A DNA stretch of 64,000 bases, taken from assembly GCF_004802635.2 (NCBI RefSeq), contig NZ_CP046052.1, forward strand, positions 1,302,001 to 1,366,000, given 5' to 3'. The first letter of the stretch is position 1. Each line of letters opens with the position of its first letter. The position numbers were made by a program, and so were the translations under genes. A model generated the notes under the pieces. The model did no database searches and had not been told where the DNA came from. It was given only the letters and a program-made list of their open reading frames with translations. This document shows, piece by piece, positions 54,102 to 64,000 of the stretch. The stretch is from Methylocystis heyeri (lineage in GTDB: Bacteria > Pseudomonadota > Alphaproteobacteria > Rhizobiales > Beijerinckiaceae).

Positions 54102-56369
54102 ATGCGTAGCGTTCTCGGCGGCCCACGCCTGTTGCTGCGCCGGCTGCGCGAAATAAGCGCGGAGCCGGTGAACGCCCAGACGCGGCTCGACAAGATCGTC
54201 GTGCAAATTGCGGCGAATATGGTCGCGGAGGTTTGTTCCGTTTATGTCCTGCGCGCGGACCAGCGCCTGGAGCTCTATGCGACCGAGGGCCTGAACCGCG
54301 AAGCGGTCCATTTGACCACCCTGAAGGCCGGCGAAGGCCTGGTCGGCCTGATCGCCCAGAGCGCCGAACCCCTGGCCCTTTCGGAGGCCCAGGAGCACCC
54401 GGCCTTCCTCTACAGGCCGGAAACCGGCGAAGAAATCTACCATTCCTTCCTCGGCGTTCCGATCCTGCGCGGAGGCAACACCGTAGGCGTCCTCGTCGTC
54501 CAGAATAAGGTGCGGCGCACCTACTCCGAGGAAGAAGTCGAAGCGCTCCAGACCACGGCCATGCTTCTGGCCGAGATGATCGCCTCCGGCGAGCTCCAGT
54601 CGATCGCCAAATCGGCCGAGCTTCTCGCCCTCAACGGGCCCGTCTCGCTCAGGGGAGCCCCGATCAGCGACGGCGTCGGCCTCGGCTACGCGCTGCTCCA
54701 CGAGCCGCGTGTGGTCATCAAGAGCCTGCTCGCCGAGGACGTGCCGGGGGAATTGCAGCGCCTCGACACCGCCATCGAAGCGATGCGCAGTTCCATCGAC
54801 GAGCTGGTCGCCCATGGCGATCGGATGGGCGCGGGCGAGCATCGCGAAGTGCTCGAAGCGGTGCGCATGGTCGCGAACGACCGCGGCTGGCTGCGCCGCC
54901 TGCGCGAGGCGGTCATGACCGGCCTTACGGCCGAGGCTGCGGTGGAGCGGGTGCAGAACGACGCCCGCGCCCGCATGCAACGCCAGACCGATCCCTATCT
55001 GCGCGACAGGCTTCACGATCTCGACGACATCGCCAACCGGCTGCTGCATCAGCTTACCGGCCAGAGCTATGTCGCGGACCGCGACAGCGTGCCCGACAAT
55101 GCGATCATCGTCGCCCGCAACATGGGTCCGGCCGCCCTGCTCGACTACGACAGGGAAAAACTCAGGGGCCTCGTTCTCGAGGAGGGCGGGCCTGCGAGCC
55201 ACGTCGCCATCGTGGCCCGCGCTCTGGGCATTGCGGCGGTCGGACTCGTTCCCAACATCACGGGAATAGTCGAGCCCAACGACCCCATCATCATCGACGG
55301 CTCCACCGGCGACCTTCACGTCCGGCCGCAGCAGGACGTCAGGAGCGCCTACGGGGAAAAGGCCCGGCTGCGCGCGCGGCGGCAGGAGCAATATGCGGCG
55401 CTGCGCGACATTGCCTCGGTCACGAAGGACGGGGTGGAGATAGCGCTCCACATGAACGCCGGCCTGACCGTGGACGTGCCTTTCGTCCGCGACACCGGCG
55501 CGCGCTCGATCGGCCTGTTCCGCACCGAACTGCAGTTCATGCTCGCGAACCGCTTCCCGCGCATGAAGGACCAGTATCTGTTCTACAAGACCGTGCTCGA
55601 CGCCGTTCCCGACCGTCCCGTCACCTTCCGCACCCTGGATATCGGTTCGGACAAGATTTTGCCTTACATGGCGACGATCGAGGAAGAGAACCCCGCCCTC
55701 GGCTGGCGGGCCATTCGCATCGGCCTCGACCGCCCCGGCCTGTTGCGCATGCAGCTGCGCGCGATGCTGAAGGCGGCGGGCGGCCGCGATCTGCGCATCA
55801 TGTTCCCGATGGTCGCCAATGTTGCGGAGTTCGATCTCGCCAAGGCGATAGCCCTGCGCGAACTCGATCTCATCCGCCGCCACGGCCACGCGACGCCGAC
55901 CACGCTGGATCTCGGCGCCATGGTGGAGGTTCCCGCGCTGCTTTGGGAGCTGGATCAGCTGGCCGAGCACGCCGATTTCCTCTCCGTCGGCTCGAACGAC
56001 CTGGTGCAGTATCTCTATGCCGCCGACCGCGACAACACGCGCGTCGCCAAGCGTTACGACAATCTGTCGGTTCCGGTGCTGCGCGCGCTCAAGACCATTC
56101 TCGAAGCGGGAGCGAAGGCGGGCAAGCCCGTGACTCTATGCGGAGAGATGGGCGGGCGTCCGCTCGAGGCCATGGCGCTGCTGGCGCTGGGTTATCGCTC
56201 GCTTTCGATGTCGCCCTCCTCGATCGGGCCGGTGAAGGCGATGATTCTGAGCCTGGATATGGAACAGGCCACGGCCTTCCTCGCGTCGCTGATGGCGAAC
56301 AACGACGGCCAGCCGTCGCTGCGCGAAAATCTTCGCCAATTCGCCAGCGCACAGGGCGTCGCGTTGTAG
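54102..56369 (+). CDS. ptsP: PtsP, nitrogen-PTS enzyme I
   Basis: A 755-residue EI-Ntr. The N-terminal GAF domain covers about residues 15-160. The PEP-utilising domains follow, with the phosphorylated histidine in LEEGGPASHVAIVARALGI and the active-site Cys in VTLCGEMGGRPLEAMALLALG. Substrate-binding blocks are GLFRTELQFML and FLSVGSNDLVQYLYAADRDN. It starts the PEP to NPr to EIIA-Ntr chain that regulates nitrogen, K+ and storage metabolism. Pairing with prfA downstream (67-base gap) is typical of alphaproteobacteria. Confidence 0.97.
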   Translation: MRSVLGGPRLLLRRLREISAEPVNAQTRLDKIVVQIAANMVAEVCSVYVLRADQRLELYATEGLNREAVHLTTLKAGEGLVGLIAQSAEPLALSEAQEHPAFLYRPETGEEIYHSFLGVPILRGGNTVGVLVVQNKVRRTYSEEEVEALQTTAMLLAEMIASGELQSIAKSAELLALNGPVSLRGAPISDGVGLGYALLHEPRVVIKSLLAEDVPGELQRLDTAIEAMRSSIDELVAHGDRMGAGEHREVLEAVRMVANDRGWLRRLREAVMTGLTAEAAVERVQNDARARMQRQTDPYLRDRLHDLDDIANRLLHQLTGQSYVADRDSVPDNAIIVARNMGPAALLDYDREKLRGLVLEEGGPASHVAIVARALGIAAVGLVPNITGIVEPNDPIIIDGSTGDLHVRPQQDVRSAYGEKARLRARRQEQYAALRDIASVTKDGVEIALHMNAGLTVDVPFVRDTGARSIGLFRTELQFMLANRFPRMKDQYLFYKTVLDAVPDRPVTFRTLDIGSDKILPYMATIEEENPALGWRAIRIGLDRPGLLRMQLRAMLKAAGGRDLRIMFPMVANVAEFDLAKAIALRELDLIRRHGHATPTTLDLGAMVEVPALLWELDQLAEHADFLSVGSNDLVQYLYAADRDNTRVAKRYDNLSVPVLRALKTILEAGAKAGKPVTLCGEMGGRPLEAMALLALGYRSLSMSPSSIGPVKAMILSLDMEQATAFLASLMANNDGQPSLRENLRQFASAQGVAL

Positions 56370-56436
56370 CGACGGCGTCGTAGGCGCAATTTCGCGCGCG
56401 CAAAACCTTCCGGCTATCAATCTCCATGGGATGTGA

Positions 56437-57510
56437 ATGTTCGCCCAAGACAAACTCGATCTGATCCTGCGTCGCCATGAGGAGATCGGCCAAAAACTGG
56501 CGAGCGGGCCGGATTCCCAGACTTTCGTCGCCCTTTCGCGCGAACTCGCCTCGCTGGACGAAGTGACGGCCGCGATACGCGCGTTCCGCGAAGCCGAAAG
56601 CGAACGCGCGGGACTGCGCGACCTGGTCGAAGATCCCGCGACGGACGAAGAAATGCGCGCGCTGGCCGAGGGAGAGGTCGCGACCGCCGAGAGCAGGCTG
56701 GATTCGGCGCGGGAAGCCCTGAAATTCGCGCTTCTGCCCAAGGACGAAGCCGACGAGAAAAGCGTCATATTGGAAGTTCGCGCCGGAACCGGCGGAGACG
56801 AGGCCTCGCTGTTCGCTGGAGATCTCTTCCGCACCTATCAGAAATACGCCGCCTCGAAAGGCTGGAGCGTGGAGGTCCTTTCGGCCAGCGAAGGCGCTCT
56901 CGGCGGCTACAAGGAAATCATCGCGGAGATCATCGGCCGCGGCGTCTACGGCCGGCTCAAGTTCGAGTCCGGCGTGCATCGCGTCCAGCGCGTGCCCGCC
57001 ACCGAGACGCAAGGCCGCATCCATACTTCGGCGGCGACGGTGGCCGTGCTGCCGCAGGTCGAGGACGTCGACCTCACCATCGACGAAAAAGACCTCAACA
57101 TCGAAACGATGCGCTCCGGCGGCGCCGGCGGGCAGCACGTCAACAAGACCGAATCCGCCATCCGCATCACGCATATTCCGTCCGGAATCGTGGTCATGAT
57201 GCAGGAGGAGCGCTCGCAGCACCGCAACAAGGCCAAGGCGATGTCCTTGCTGCGCTCCAGGCTATACGACGCCGAACGCGCACGCCTCGACAGCGAACGT
57301 TCGGCCGACCGCAGGCAGCAGGTCGGGTCGGGCGATCGCTCCGAACGCATCCGCACCTATAATTTTCCGCAAGGGCGCGTGACCGACCACAGAATCAACC
57401 TCACGCTCTATAAGCTCGACAAGGTGATGGAAGGCGAAGCCCTGGACGAGATCATCGACGCCCTGCTGCGCGACCATCAGACCAGGCTGCTCGCGCAAAG
57501 CGACCTTTGA
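56437..57510 (+). CDS. prfA: Peptide chain release factor 1
   Basis: A 357-residue RF1. The codon-recognition tripeptide PAT occurs in [22 protein letters not shown], which marks RF1 (UAA/UAG) rather than RF2. The catalytic GGQ is in [21 protein letters not shown]. It starts at ATG 56437. In many relatives prmC, the GGQ methylase, comes next, but here suhB follows. Confidence 0.97.
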   Translation: MFAQDKLDLILRRHEEIGQKLASGPDSQTFVALSRELASLDEVTAAIRAFREAESERAGLRDLVEDPATDEEMRALAEGEVATAESRLDSAREALKFALLPKDEADEKSVILEVRAGTGGDEASLFAGDLFRTYQKYAASKGWSVEVLSASEGALGGYKEIIAEIIGRGVYGRLKFESGVHRVQRVPATETQGRIHTSAATVAVLPQVEDVDLTIDEKDLNIETMRSGGAGGQHVNKTESAIRITHIPSGIVVMMQEERSQHRNKAKAMSLLRSRLYDAERARLDSERSADRRQQVGSGDRSERIRTYNFPQGRVTDHRINLTLYKLDKVMEGEALDEIIDALLRDHQTRLLAQSDL

Positions 57511-57645
57511 GCGGCGCTCCGCCGCCCCATTTTAAATCGGCGCCGCCGGCGGCCCGTGACGAGCCGCTCCAACCCAGGCCCAAGCTTGACGAGCAAGCTC
57601 CGGCATGGGCATTGAAAAGCTCACTTTTCGCTCTCAGAGGTCTCG

Positions 57646-58437
57646 ATGATTCGCTCCGCCCTGATGAATGTCATGACCGCCGCCGCCCTCAAGGCGGGAC
57701 GCGGGCTGAAGCGGGATTTCGGGGAGGTCGAAAACCTGCAGGTTTCCGTCAAGGGACCGGGAGATTTCGTCACCGCGGCCGACAAACGGTCCGAGAAAAC
57801 CCTGTTCGATGAGCTCTCGAAGGCCCGTCCGGGCTACGGCTTCCTGATGGAGGAAGGCGGCTCCGTCGAGGGCTCCGATAAAACCCACACCTGGCACATC
57901 GACCCGCTCGACGGCACCGCCAATTTCCTGCACGGGATTCCGATTTTCGCCATATCGATCGCGCTGGAGCGCGACGGCCAGATCGTCGCCGGGGTGATCT
58001 ACAATCCCGCGACCGACGACATGTATGTCGCGGAAAAGGGCCAGGGCGCCTTCTACAACAACAGGCGCATGCGCGTCGCGGCGCGCCGCACCCTGGCCGA
58101 TTCCATGGTCGCCTGCGGCATTCCCGCCTTGGGCAGAGTCGGCCTTCACGCCCGCTTCCAGTCCGAACTCGCCGCAACCATGGCGAAAACCGGAAATATC
58201 CGTCGCCTCGGAGCCGCGGCGATCGACCTCGCCATGGTCGCCTCCGGCCGCTGCGACGGCTATTGGGAGCGCGGCATCAAGCCGTGGGACATAGCGGCCG
58301 GGGTCGTCATGGTCCGTGAGGCGGGCGGATTCGTCACCGATCTCTCCGGAGGCGGCGACATGCTGACGAAGTCGGAAATCTGCGCCGGCAACGAAGCCAT
58401 TCACCGGCAGCTTCTCGACGCCCTGAGGAAAGCATGA
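57646..58437 (+). CDS. suhB: Inositol monophosphatase family protein
   Basis: A 263-residue Mg2+-dependent phosphatase of the IMPase/SuhB family. Metal-site motifs are GDFVTAADKRSEKTLF, FLMEEGG, the signature WHIDPLDGTANFLHGIPIFAISIAL, and the C-terminal CDGYWERGIKPWDIAAGVVMVREAGG. It could act on inositol phosphate or as the rRNA-processing SuhB factor. ATG 57646 follows AGAGG. The downstream GNAT gene overlaps its stop (ATGA). Confidence 0.93.
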   Translation: MIRSALMNVMTAAALKAGRGLKRDFGEVENLQVSVKGPGDFVTAADKRSEKTLFDELSKARPGYGFLMEEGGSVEGSDKTHTWHIDPLDGTANFLHGIPIFAISIALERDGQIVAGVIYNPATDDMYVAEKGQGAFYNNRRMRVAARRTLADSMVACGIPALGRVGLHARFQSELAATMAKTGNIRRLGAAAIDLAMVASGRCDGYWERGIKPWDIAAGVVMVREAGGFVTDLSGGGDMLTKSEICAGNEAIHRQLLDALRKA

Positions 58438-58916
58438 ACCTCGCCGCGCGCGAGCCACAGCGCCCGCCCCTGGTGTCGAGGCGCGCGCCCCAGGAAATCG
58501 CCGAGCTGCTGGATGTTTGGGTCGCCTCATGGCGCGCCACCTACGCCGACATCGATTTCGACGCCCGGCGAGATTGGTTCGTCGATCATCTTTCGACTCT
58601 GGAGAGCGCAGGCGCCGTGACGCTTTGCCTGCACGCGGCGCCCCGCGGCGACATCAAAGGCTTTGTCGTCATCGACCCGGCGACGGGCTGGCTCGACCAG
58701 ATCTGCGTGCACCCCGACCAGTTCGGAAACGGCGGAGCAGACGCCCTCATCGCAGCCGCCCGCGAGGCGTCTCCCGGCGGCATCCGGCTGGATGTCAACG
58801 CCGACAACGACCGGGCGCTACGCTTCTATTATCGCGAAGGCTTCATGCGCCTCTGCGACGGCGCCCTGAGCCAATCGGGCCGGCCGACGCTGGTGCTGGA
58901 GTGGAAACCCAGCTGA
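58434..58916 (+). CDS. GNAT-family N-acetyltransferase
   Basis: A 160-residue GNAT-fold protein. IAELLDVWVASWRATYADI at the N-terminus and WLDQICVHPDQFGNGGADALIAAAREA (motif A, acetyl-CoA loop) then DNDRALRFYYREGFMRLCDGA (motif B) are typical of stand-alone acetyltransferases. The substrate is unknown. It is translationally coupled to suhB (ATGA overlap) and convergent with pyk. Confidence 0.88.
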   Translation: MNLAAREPQRPPLVSRRAPQEIAELLDVWVASWRATYADIDFDARRDWFVDHLSTLESAGAVTLCLHAAPRGDIKGFVVIDPATGWLDQICVHPDQFGNGGADALIAAAREASPGGIRLDVNADNDRALRFYYREGFMRLCDGALSQSGRPTLVLEWKPS

Positions 58917-58945
58917 TCGATCTCGTCAGGCCGGCGGCTCCAGCA

Positions 58946-58980
58946 AGGGGCCGGCCGATCGCAAGAGATCGCGCGGCCCC
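58946..58980. terminator. Possible bidirectional hairpin between GNAT and pyk
   Basis: GGGGCCGGCCGATCGC pairs imperfectly with GCGATCGCGCGGCCCC-like sequence around AAGA. It lacks a T-run on either strand, so termination is only suggested. Confidence 0.35.
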
Positions 58981-58995
58981 CTTCCCCGGCCCTTG

Positions 58996-60426
58996 TCAGT
59001 TCCCCTCGCCCAACAGCGCGATGCGGATCATATTGGTCGCGCCGGGCGAACCGAACGGCATGCCGGCGACGATCGCGATCCTGTCGTCATTGTCGTCGCC
59101 GAAGCCCTCGGCCCGGGCATGAGCGCAGGCGCGCTGCACCATATCCTCGACTCCGCTGGCGTCCCGCGTCTGCAGGGCGTGGACGCCCCAGACCAGCGCG
59201 AGGCGGCGCGCAGTGTCCCGTTTGGGCGAAAGCGCCAGGATCGGCGAGGCGGGCCGCTCCCGGGCGATCCGCAAGGCGGTCGAGCCTGAATCGGTCCAGG
59301 CGCAGATCGCCTTGACCCCGAGAGTCTGGGCGACGTCGCGCGCGGCCGCGGCGATGGCGTCGGCGGGAGTGGGATTCGGCGCCTCTCCACGCTGGGCGTT
59401 GATGATGCCGCGATAGACGATGTCCGTCTCGACCTCTTCGGCGATCCGGCTCATGGTCGCGACCGCGTCCTGGGGATATTGGCCTGCGGCGCTCTCGGCG
59501 GAAAGCATCACGGCGTCGGCGCCTTCGAACACGGCGGTCGCGACGTCCGACACCTCGGCGCGCGTGGGCACCGGGGAAAGGATCATTGATTCAAGCATTT
59601 GGGTGGCGACGACGACCGGCTTGCCCAGCCGCCGCGCCGCGCGGTTGATCCTCTTCTGAAGGCCCGGAACTTTCTCGAGCGGCAGCTCCACGCCGAGATC
59701 GCCGCGCGCGACCATCAGGGCGTCCGAAACCTCGATGACGTCGTCGAGCCGGGCGATCGCCTGGGGCTTCTCGATCTTGGCCATGACCAGGGCGCGCCCC
59801 TGCGTGAGGGCCTTGACCTCGAGCACGTCCTCGCGCCGCTGCACGAAGGAGATCGCGACCCAATCCACGCCCTCCTTCAGGGCCGCCTCGAGATCGGCGC
59901 GATCTTTTTCGGTCATCGAGGTGATGGGGATTTCGGTATCGGGAAGGCTGACTCCCTTCCGATTGGAGATGCGCCCGGCCACATCCACCACCGCGCGCGA
60001 CCATTCCGGCGTCGCCTCGACGACATGGAGCCGCACCTTGCCGTCGTCGATCAGAATGGTGTCGTCGACCTTGAGGGCGGCGAGAATTTCCGGATGCGGC
60101 AGGCGCACGCGCTTGGCGTCGCCCGGCGCGGGGTCGGAATCGAATTGGAAGACATCCCCCTTGCGCAGATGCGCGGAGCCCTCCGCGAAGGCTCCGATGC
60201 GCAATTTCGGCCCCTGCAGATCGACCAGAACGCCGATGGCGCGGCCGAGGTCTTCCTCGATTTCCCGGATCATCCGCACATAATTGCCGAGCCCCGGGTG
60301 ATCGGTGTGGCTCATGTTGATCCGGAAGACGTCGGCGCCCGCCATGGCGAGGCCGGCGACAACCGCCTTGTCCACGCTCGCGGGACCCAAAGTCGCGATA
60401 ATCTTGACGCGCCGAAGCCTTCTCAT
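58996..60426 (-). CDS. pyk: Pyruvate kinase
   Basis: A 476-residue pyruvate kinase, making ATP and pyruvate from PEP and ADP. The start RVKIIATLGPASVDKAVVAGL and FRINMSHTDH are family motifs. The active-site signature is VMAKIEKPQAIARLDDVIEVSDALMVARGDLGVELP in blocks, followed by VATQMLESMI and DAVMLSAESAAGQYPQDAV. The C-terminal domain is complete. ATG 60426 follows AAGGA by nine bases; upstream frame continuation is not homologous. Confidence 0.97.
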   Translation of the reverse strand: MRRLRRVKIIATLGPASVDKAVVAGLAMAGADVFRINMSHTDHPGLGNYVRMIREIEEDLGRAIGVLVDLQGPKLRIGAFAEGSAHLRKGDVFQFDSDPAPGDAKRVRLPHPEILAALKVDDTILIDDGKVRLHVVEATPEWSRAVVDVAGRISNRKGVSLPDTEIPITSMTEKDRADLEAALKEGVDWVAISFVQRREDVLEVKALTQGRALVMAKIEKPQAIARLDDVIEVSDALMVARGDLGVELPLEKVPGLQKRINRAARRLGKPVVVATQMLESMILSPVPTRAEVSDVATAVFEGADAVMLSAESAAGQYPQDAVATMSRIAEEVETDIVYRGIINAQRGEAPNPTPADAIAAAARDVAQTLGVKAICAWTDSGSTALRIARERPASPILALSPKRDTARRLALVWGVHALQTRDASGVEDMVQRACAHARAEGFGDDNDDRIAIVAGMPFGSPGATNMIRIALLGEGN

Positions 60427-60467
60427 AAACCCAAATCCTTCTGGCGGGCGGGCGCCCGCGGCATTGC

Positions 60468-60893
60468 CTATTGCGCGGCGGACCCCGATGGATCGGTCAA
60501 CTGGACCGTCCAGTTTCTGGCGTCTCGACCGGTGTCGATCTCGAAGAAGCCTGTCCTGTCGAAGCCGCGCGCAAAGCAGTCTTCGCGCCCGTCTATCCTG
60601 AACTCGCGGTCGCGGGTGCACATGAAGGACTTGCCCTTCCACTCGCCCCCGCGTTCGTCCATCGCGTATACATAATAATATTGAGCCGCCAAAGGGCCTC
60701 TCAACAAGGTTTCGCACGCCGAGGGACGGAGGTTCCACCACCCTTCGGACAGCCAGCTGTGGCCGTCGGTATAGGCGATGGCGACGCTGACCCTGCCTGC
60801 GGTGTTGTTGCACAGCCGAAAATCGGCCTGCGCCGGGGTTACGCCGCAAGAGAAGCACGAAATCATGACAAGCGGGAGGACACGACGAATCAT
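60468..60893 (-). CDS. DUF1036 exported protein
   Basis: A 141-residue protein with a signal peptide (IRRVLPLVMISCFSCGVTPAQA). A DUF1036 domain follows: FRLCNNTAGRVSVAIAYTDG, SEGWWNLRPSACETLL and YYYVYAMDERGGEWKG are family hallmarks, with conserved cysteines. Function unknown. It sits between hemB and pyk on the same strand, 41 bases before pyk; DUF1036 next to pyk recurs in Hyphomicrobiales. Confidence 0.88.
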   Translation of the reverse strand: MIRRVLPLVMISCFSCGVTPAQADFRLCNNTAGRVSVAIAYTDGHSWLSEGWWNLRPSACETLLRGPLAAQYYYVYAMDERGGEWKGKSFMCTRDREFRIDGREDCFARGFDRTGFFEIDTGRDARNWTVQLTDPSGSAAQ

Positions 60894-60991
60894 GGCGCGC
60901 AGGCGTTTACGAGCAGGAGAGCGAGCTTTAGCCAAACCACGAGCGCGCGGCTTTGTCCAGCCCGGGGAGAGAGCCTCTCGGAAAACCAGGG

Positions 60992-62174
<1,183 letters not shown>

Positions 62175-62735
62175 ATGCGAGACGCCTTTTGCTGCAGCGG
62201 CCACCACACAGCGACGCGGACCCCCATTGGCGTGACAATCGATCCTGACCCAAACAAGCCGCGAGATTTCACGCTCTCTTCGCGCCGAAGGAAAGCGCTT
62301 TCAACGCCGTTGAGATTGCTTTGCCTCTGCGCGTTCGGCTTCGCCCTCGGGCTGTCGTCGTTCTCTTCGGGAGTCCCGGCCGTCGCCCACGGCGAAGCGG
62401 CTCCCGCCGCCGGCAAAAAATCGGACGTAAAGAGCCGCTCGATCAAAAGGACGGCCAAGACCAGGGCGCCGCAACAACAAAAGAAGCAGGTTCCGCCGCC
62501 GCAATCCCCTCCGCAGCGCCCCGCCGGCGAGCCGTCTCCGGAAGGAGCTTCGCCGAAAAGGCCGACGCTTGCGCCGCTGCCGCCGCCCGATACGTCGTCG
62601 CCGCCGCCGATGCTGCCTCAGGCCTCTCGTGAGCGGATGCGAGAATGTGCGGAAGAATGGGCGCGCATGAAGACGCAGACTCCCGGCGCTCTGCCGATGT
62701 GGCGAAACTTCGCGGCAAAGTGCCTCACCCGCTGA
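62175..62735 (+). CDS. Proline-rich secreted protein with PsiF-like C-terminus
   Basis: A protein of up to 186 residues. A hydrophobic segment (STPLRLLCLCAFGFALGLSSF) acts as signal peptide or anchor. A Pro/Lys/Gln-rich linker follows, and the C-terminal about 40 residues read RERMRECAEEWARMKTQTPG then MWRNFAAKCL. That C-x-x-x-W-x-x-x-K ... W-x-x-F-x-x-x-C pattern resembles small exported PsiF-like proteins. The start is uncertain: ATG 62175 or GTG 62232, neither with a good ribosome site. Function unknown. Confidence 0.5.
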   Translation: MRDAFCCSGHHTATRTPIGVTIDPDPNKPRDFTLSSRRRKALSTPLRLLCLCAFGFALGLSSFSSGVPAVAHGEAAPAAGKKSDVKSRSIKRTAKTRAPQQQKKQVPPPQSPPQRPAGEPSPEGASPKRPTLAPLPPPDTSSPPPMLPQASRERMRECAEEWARMKTQTPGALPMWRNFAAKCLTR

Positions 62736-62810
62736 AATCGCGCCGGTTTGTCGCGCTGCAGCGCGCGCGGCCATCGCAGGGGCGCCGCCAGCCTTTGCGC
62801 AATGCGCTCC

Positions 62811-62857
62811 AAACGAAAATCACCCGAACCGCGCTTTGCAAGCAGTGTCGGGTGATT
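62811..62857 (-). terminator. Intrinsic terminator of the H1-like gene
   Basis: On the minus strand a perfect ten-base stem AATCACCCGA / TCGGGTGATT is followed by TTTTCGTTT. It lies about 60 bases past the stop at 62919. Confidence 0.8.
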
Positions 62858-62918
62858 GCTTAATCAGAACGTCGTGGCGGCGCGAAAGCGAAGACGCCCC
62901 GAAGTCGCGTAGCCGCCT

Positions 62919-63293
62919 TCAATCGGTCTCGGAAGTGACCGGGGCCGGCGGAACGACTTTCGGCTTACGCGGCGCGGCGCGCTTCTTGACGGCCGCCTTG
63001 CGCGTGGTCTTCTTCACGGCAGTCTTTCTGGCGGTCTTCTTCGTGGCGACCTTCTTGGTCGCGCCCCTCTTCTTCACCGCGGTCTTGCGCGCAGCCGTCT
63101 TGCGGGCGACCTTCTTCGTCGCGGTCTTGCGGGTAGCCGCTTTGCGCGTCGTCTTCTTGGCGGCGGACTTTCTGGTCGCAGCTTTTTTCGACGCAGCTTT
63201 TTTCGTCGCGGACTTCTTGGTCGCGGTCTTACGCGCACCCTTCTTCGCTGCGGCCTTCTTGGCCGGCTTACGCTTGGTTGTTGCTTTCGCCAT
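62919..63293 (-). CDS. Histone H1-like Lys/Ala-rich protein
   Basis: A 124-residue protein made almost wholly of K/R-T-A-x-K-K repeats (AKKAAAKKGARKTATKKSA, KKVARKTAARKTAVKK and similar), ending PAPVTSETD. The composition is that of bacterial H1-like (HC1/AlgP-like) nucleoid proteins, which bind DNA non-specifically through Lys-rich tails. There is no globular domain. ATG 63293 has AAGGGG upstream; the frame opens earlier at 63392 without sense. It is followed by a good terminator. Confidence 0.75.
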   Translation of the reverse strand: MAKATTKRKPAKKAAAKKGARKTATKKSATKKAASKKAATRKSAAKKTTRKAATRKTATKKVARKTAARKTAVKKRGATKKVATKKTARKTAVKKTTRKAAVKKRAAPRKPKVVPPAPVTSETD

Positions 63294-63927
63294 CTTTGGT
63301 CCCCTTGGTCCCGTATTGTCGGAGTATCGTTCAGCCGACAACAGGTTGCGATAGCGTAACGTGGTTAATTGTGCGTTCAAGAGGCGCCGCACGAATTCAC
63401 TCCGCCGGCGAATATCTTTGCGACCAATGAAGCGCGTTACGACGCGTTACGAGCGCGACGCGCATGCGCGCCTTTGTTCGATCGAACGATCAGCAGATGC
63501 TCCGACGACATCTTCAAAGACCTCGCGAACGCATCGAGACAAGGCGAAGCCGAACCGGCAAACACGGACCCGCCAAGCTTGCCCGCGACGCTTCGACATC
63601 TGCAATTCGAATTTCAATACATTGATTTTCTTCGGCTACGCCGACAAGCGCGCAACGTCGCCGCGCATGCGCATAGTGTTCTCGGCGTATCGATTTTGCT
63701 TGATCGAAGGCGGCGCGCGCGAGGCGTTCGAGCCGCGGTCGAGACGCTTGGCGGCGACTGAAAAAAGAGACGAACGGCGCCGGTGTGGCGCTCTCGCCGC
63801 AATCAAAAAAAATTATGGAGGATGCTTCCGAAAGGTCGAAATTCGGCGTGTCGGACATGCTGCAAAAACAAAAATCGCGCAGCGCGCCGCAAAACTGATT
63901 CGTCTTGCGGCGCGCAACGCGTCGGGA
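63294..63927. other. Intergenic region, no gene supported
   Basis: About 630 bases between gatB and the H1-like gene, both on the minus strand. Frames on either strand look non-coding (Arg-rich, no motif). An AT-rich segment with several A-runs lies at about 63760-63880. The H1-like gene promoter should be at about 63300-63420. An inverted-repeat-like CGTCTTGCGGCGCGC at 63901-63915 and a similar GCGCGCCGCAAAAC at 63881-63894 could form the gatB terminator. Confidence 0.35.
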
Positions 63928-64000
63928 TCAGATGCCGAGCTTCTTCTTGAGAAGGTCGTTGACGGCCTGCGGATTGGCCTTGCCGCCGGTGGTCTTCATC
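63928..64000 (-). CDS. gatB: GatB C-terminus (partial)
   Basis: Only the last 23 residues are in the window: MKTTGGKANPQAVNDLLKKK then LGI and stop. This K-x-T-G-G-K-A-N-P motif is the conserved C-terminal end of the aspartyl/glutamyl-tRNA amidotransferase subunit B (the YqeY-like tail that binds tRNA). The gene runs off the right edge. Confidence 0.85.
   Translation of the reverse strand, partial: MKTTGGKANPQAVNDLLKKKLGI

Noticed and set aside
54036-55970. 644-codon minus-strand frame opposite ptsP
   Set aside because: Antisense shadow of ptsP.
58946-58980. Strong terminator between GNAT and pyk
   Set aside because: The hairpin lacks a T-run on either strand, so it is listed only as a weak candidate.
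63369-63761. 130-codon plus-strand frame near the right end
   Set aside because: Arg/Ala-rich, no motif or ribosome site; the region appears non-coding.

Overview
The window is 64 kb of GC-rich chromosomal DNA, densely coded on both strands. It most likely comes from an alphaproteobacterium of the Hyphomicrobiales. Supporting signs are Tad pseudopilins, the DUF2232-rplI-dnaB order, a ptsP-prfA pair, an aerobic (CobG/CobN) cobalamin operon under a B12 riboswitch, a hopanoid-type aminotransferase and an AbcR-like sRNA. A Methylocystis/Methylosinus-like or Beijerinckiaceae-like host would fit, but no methane or methanol genes are present, so that is inference. No CRISPR array, phage or complete insertion sequence was seen.

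Layout. 0.2-3 kb: three Tad-pilus genes (TadE/TadE/TadG-like). 3-11 kb: a Gly-rich exported protein, an HpnO-like aminotransferase, a double cold-shock protein, DUF192, a TetR regulator with a His-rich tail, YbjN-proC and an L,D-transpeptidase. 11.4-18.2 kb: a TIR-transmembrane-PAN receptor-like protein, an NDUFAF5-like methyltransferase, a GT1 glycosyltransferase, a frameshifted psiE and a DUF2786 protein. 18.4-22.7 kb: methylmalonyl-CoA mutase and Kup, divergent. 23.1 kb: a probable small RNA. 23.2-35.6 kb: one long minus-strand operon (cbtB-cbtA-cobW-cobN-cobG-cobH-cobI-cobJ-cobL-cobE-cobM-cobB) led by a cobalamin riboswitch, with cobO on the plus strand just beyond it. 37-43.6 kb: a methyltransferase, MntH, DnaB, L9 and DUF2232. 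43.9 kb: tRNA-Ala(GGC). 44.4-48.7 kb: a four-gene lipid cluster. 48.8-64 kb: ligA with a degenerate GGDEF/EAL protein, ptsP-prfA-suhB-GNAT, hemB-DUF1036-pyk, a histone-H1-like protein and the 3' end of gatB.

The most interesting locus is 44.4-48.7 kb. It encodes a serine palmitoyltransferase-type oxoamine synthase, a YghO/bCerS-type acyltransferase, a desaturase with the N-terminal motif and three His boxes of eukaryotic sphingolipid delta-4 desaturases (DEGS), and a fatty-acid-2-hydroxylase-like protein. Together these suggest a bacterial ceramide pathway with eukaryote-like desaturation and hydroxylation. Also notable are the TIR-TM-PAN protein, the anti-Shine-Dalgarno sRNA that converges on cobB, and several families of dispersed palindromic repeats between genes.
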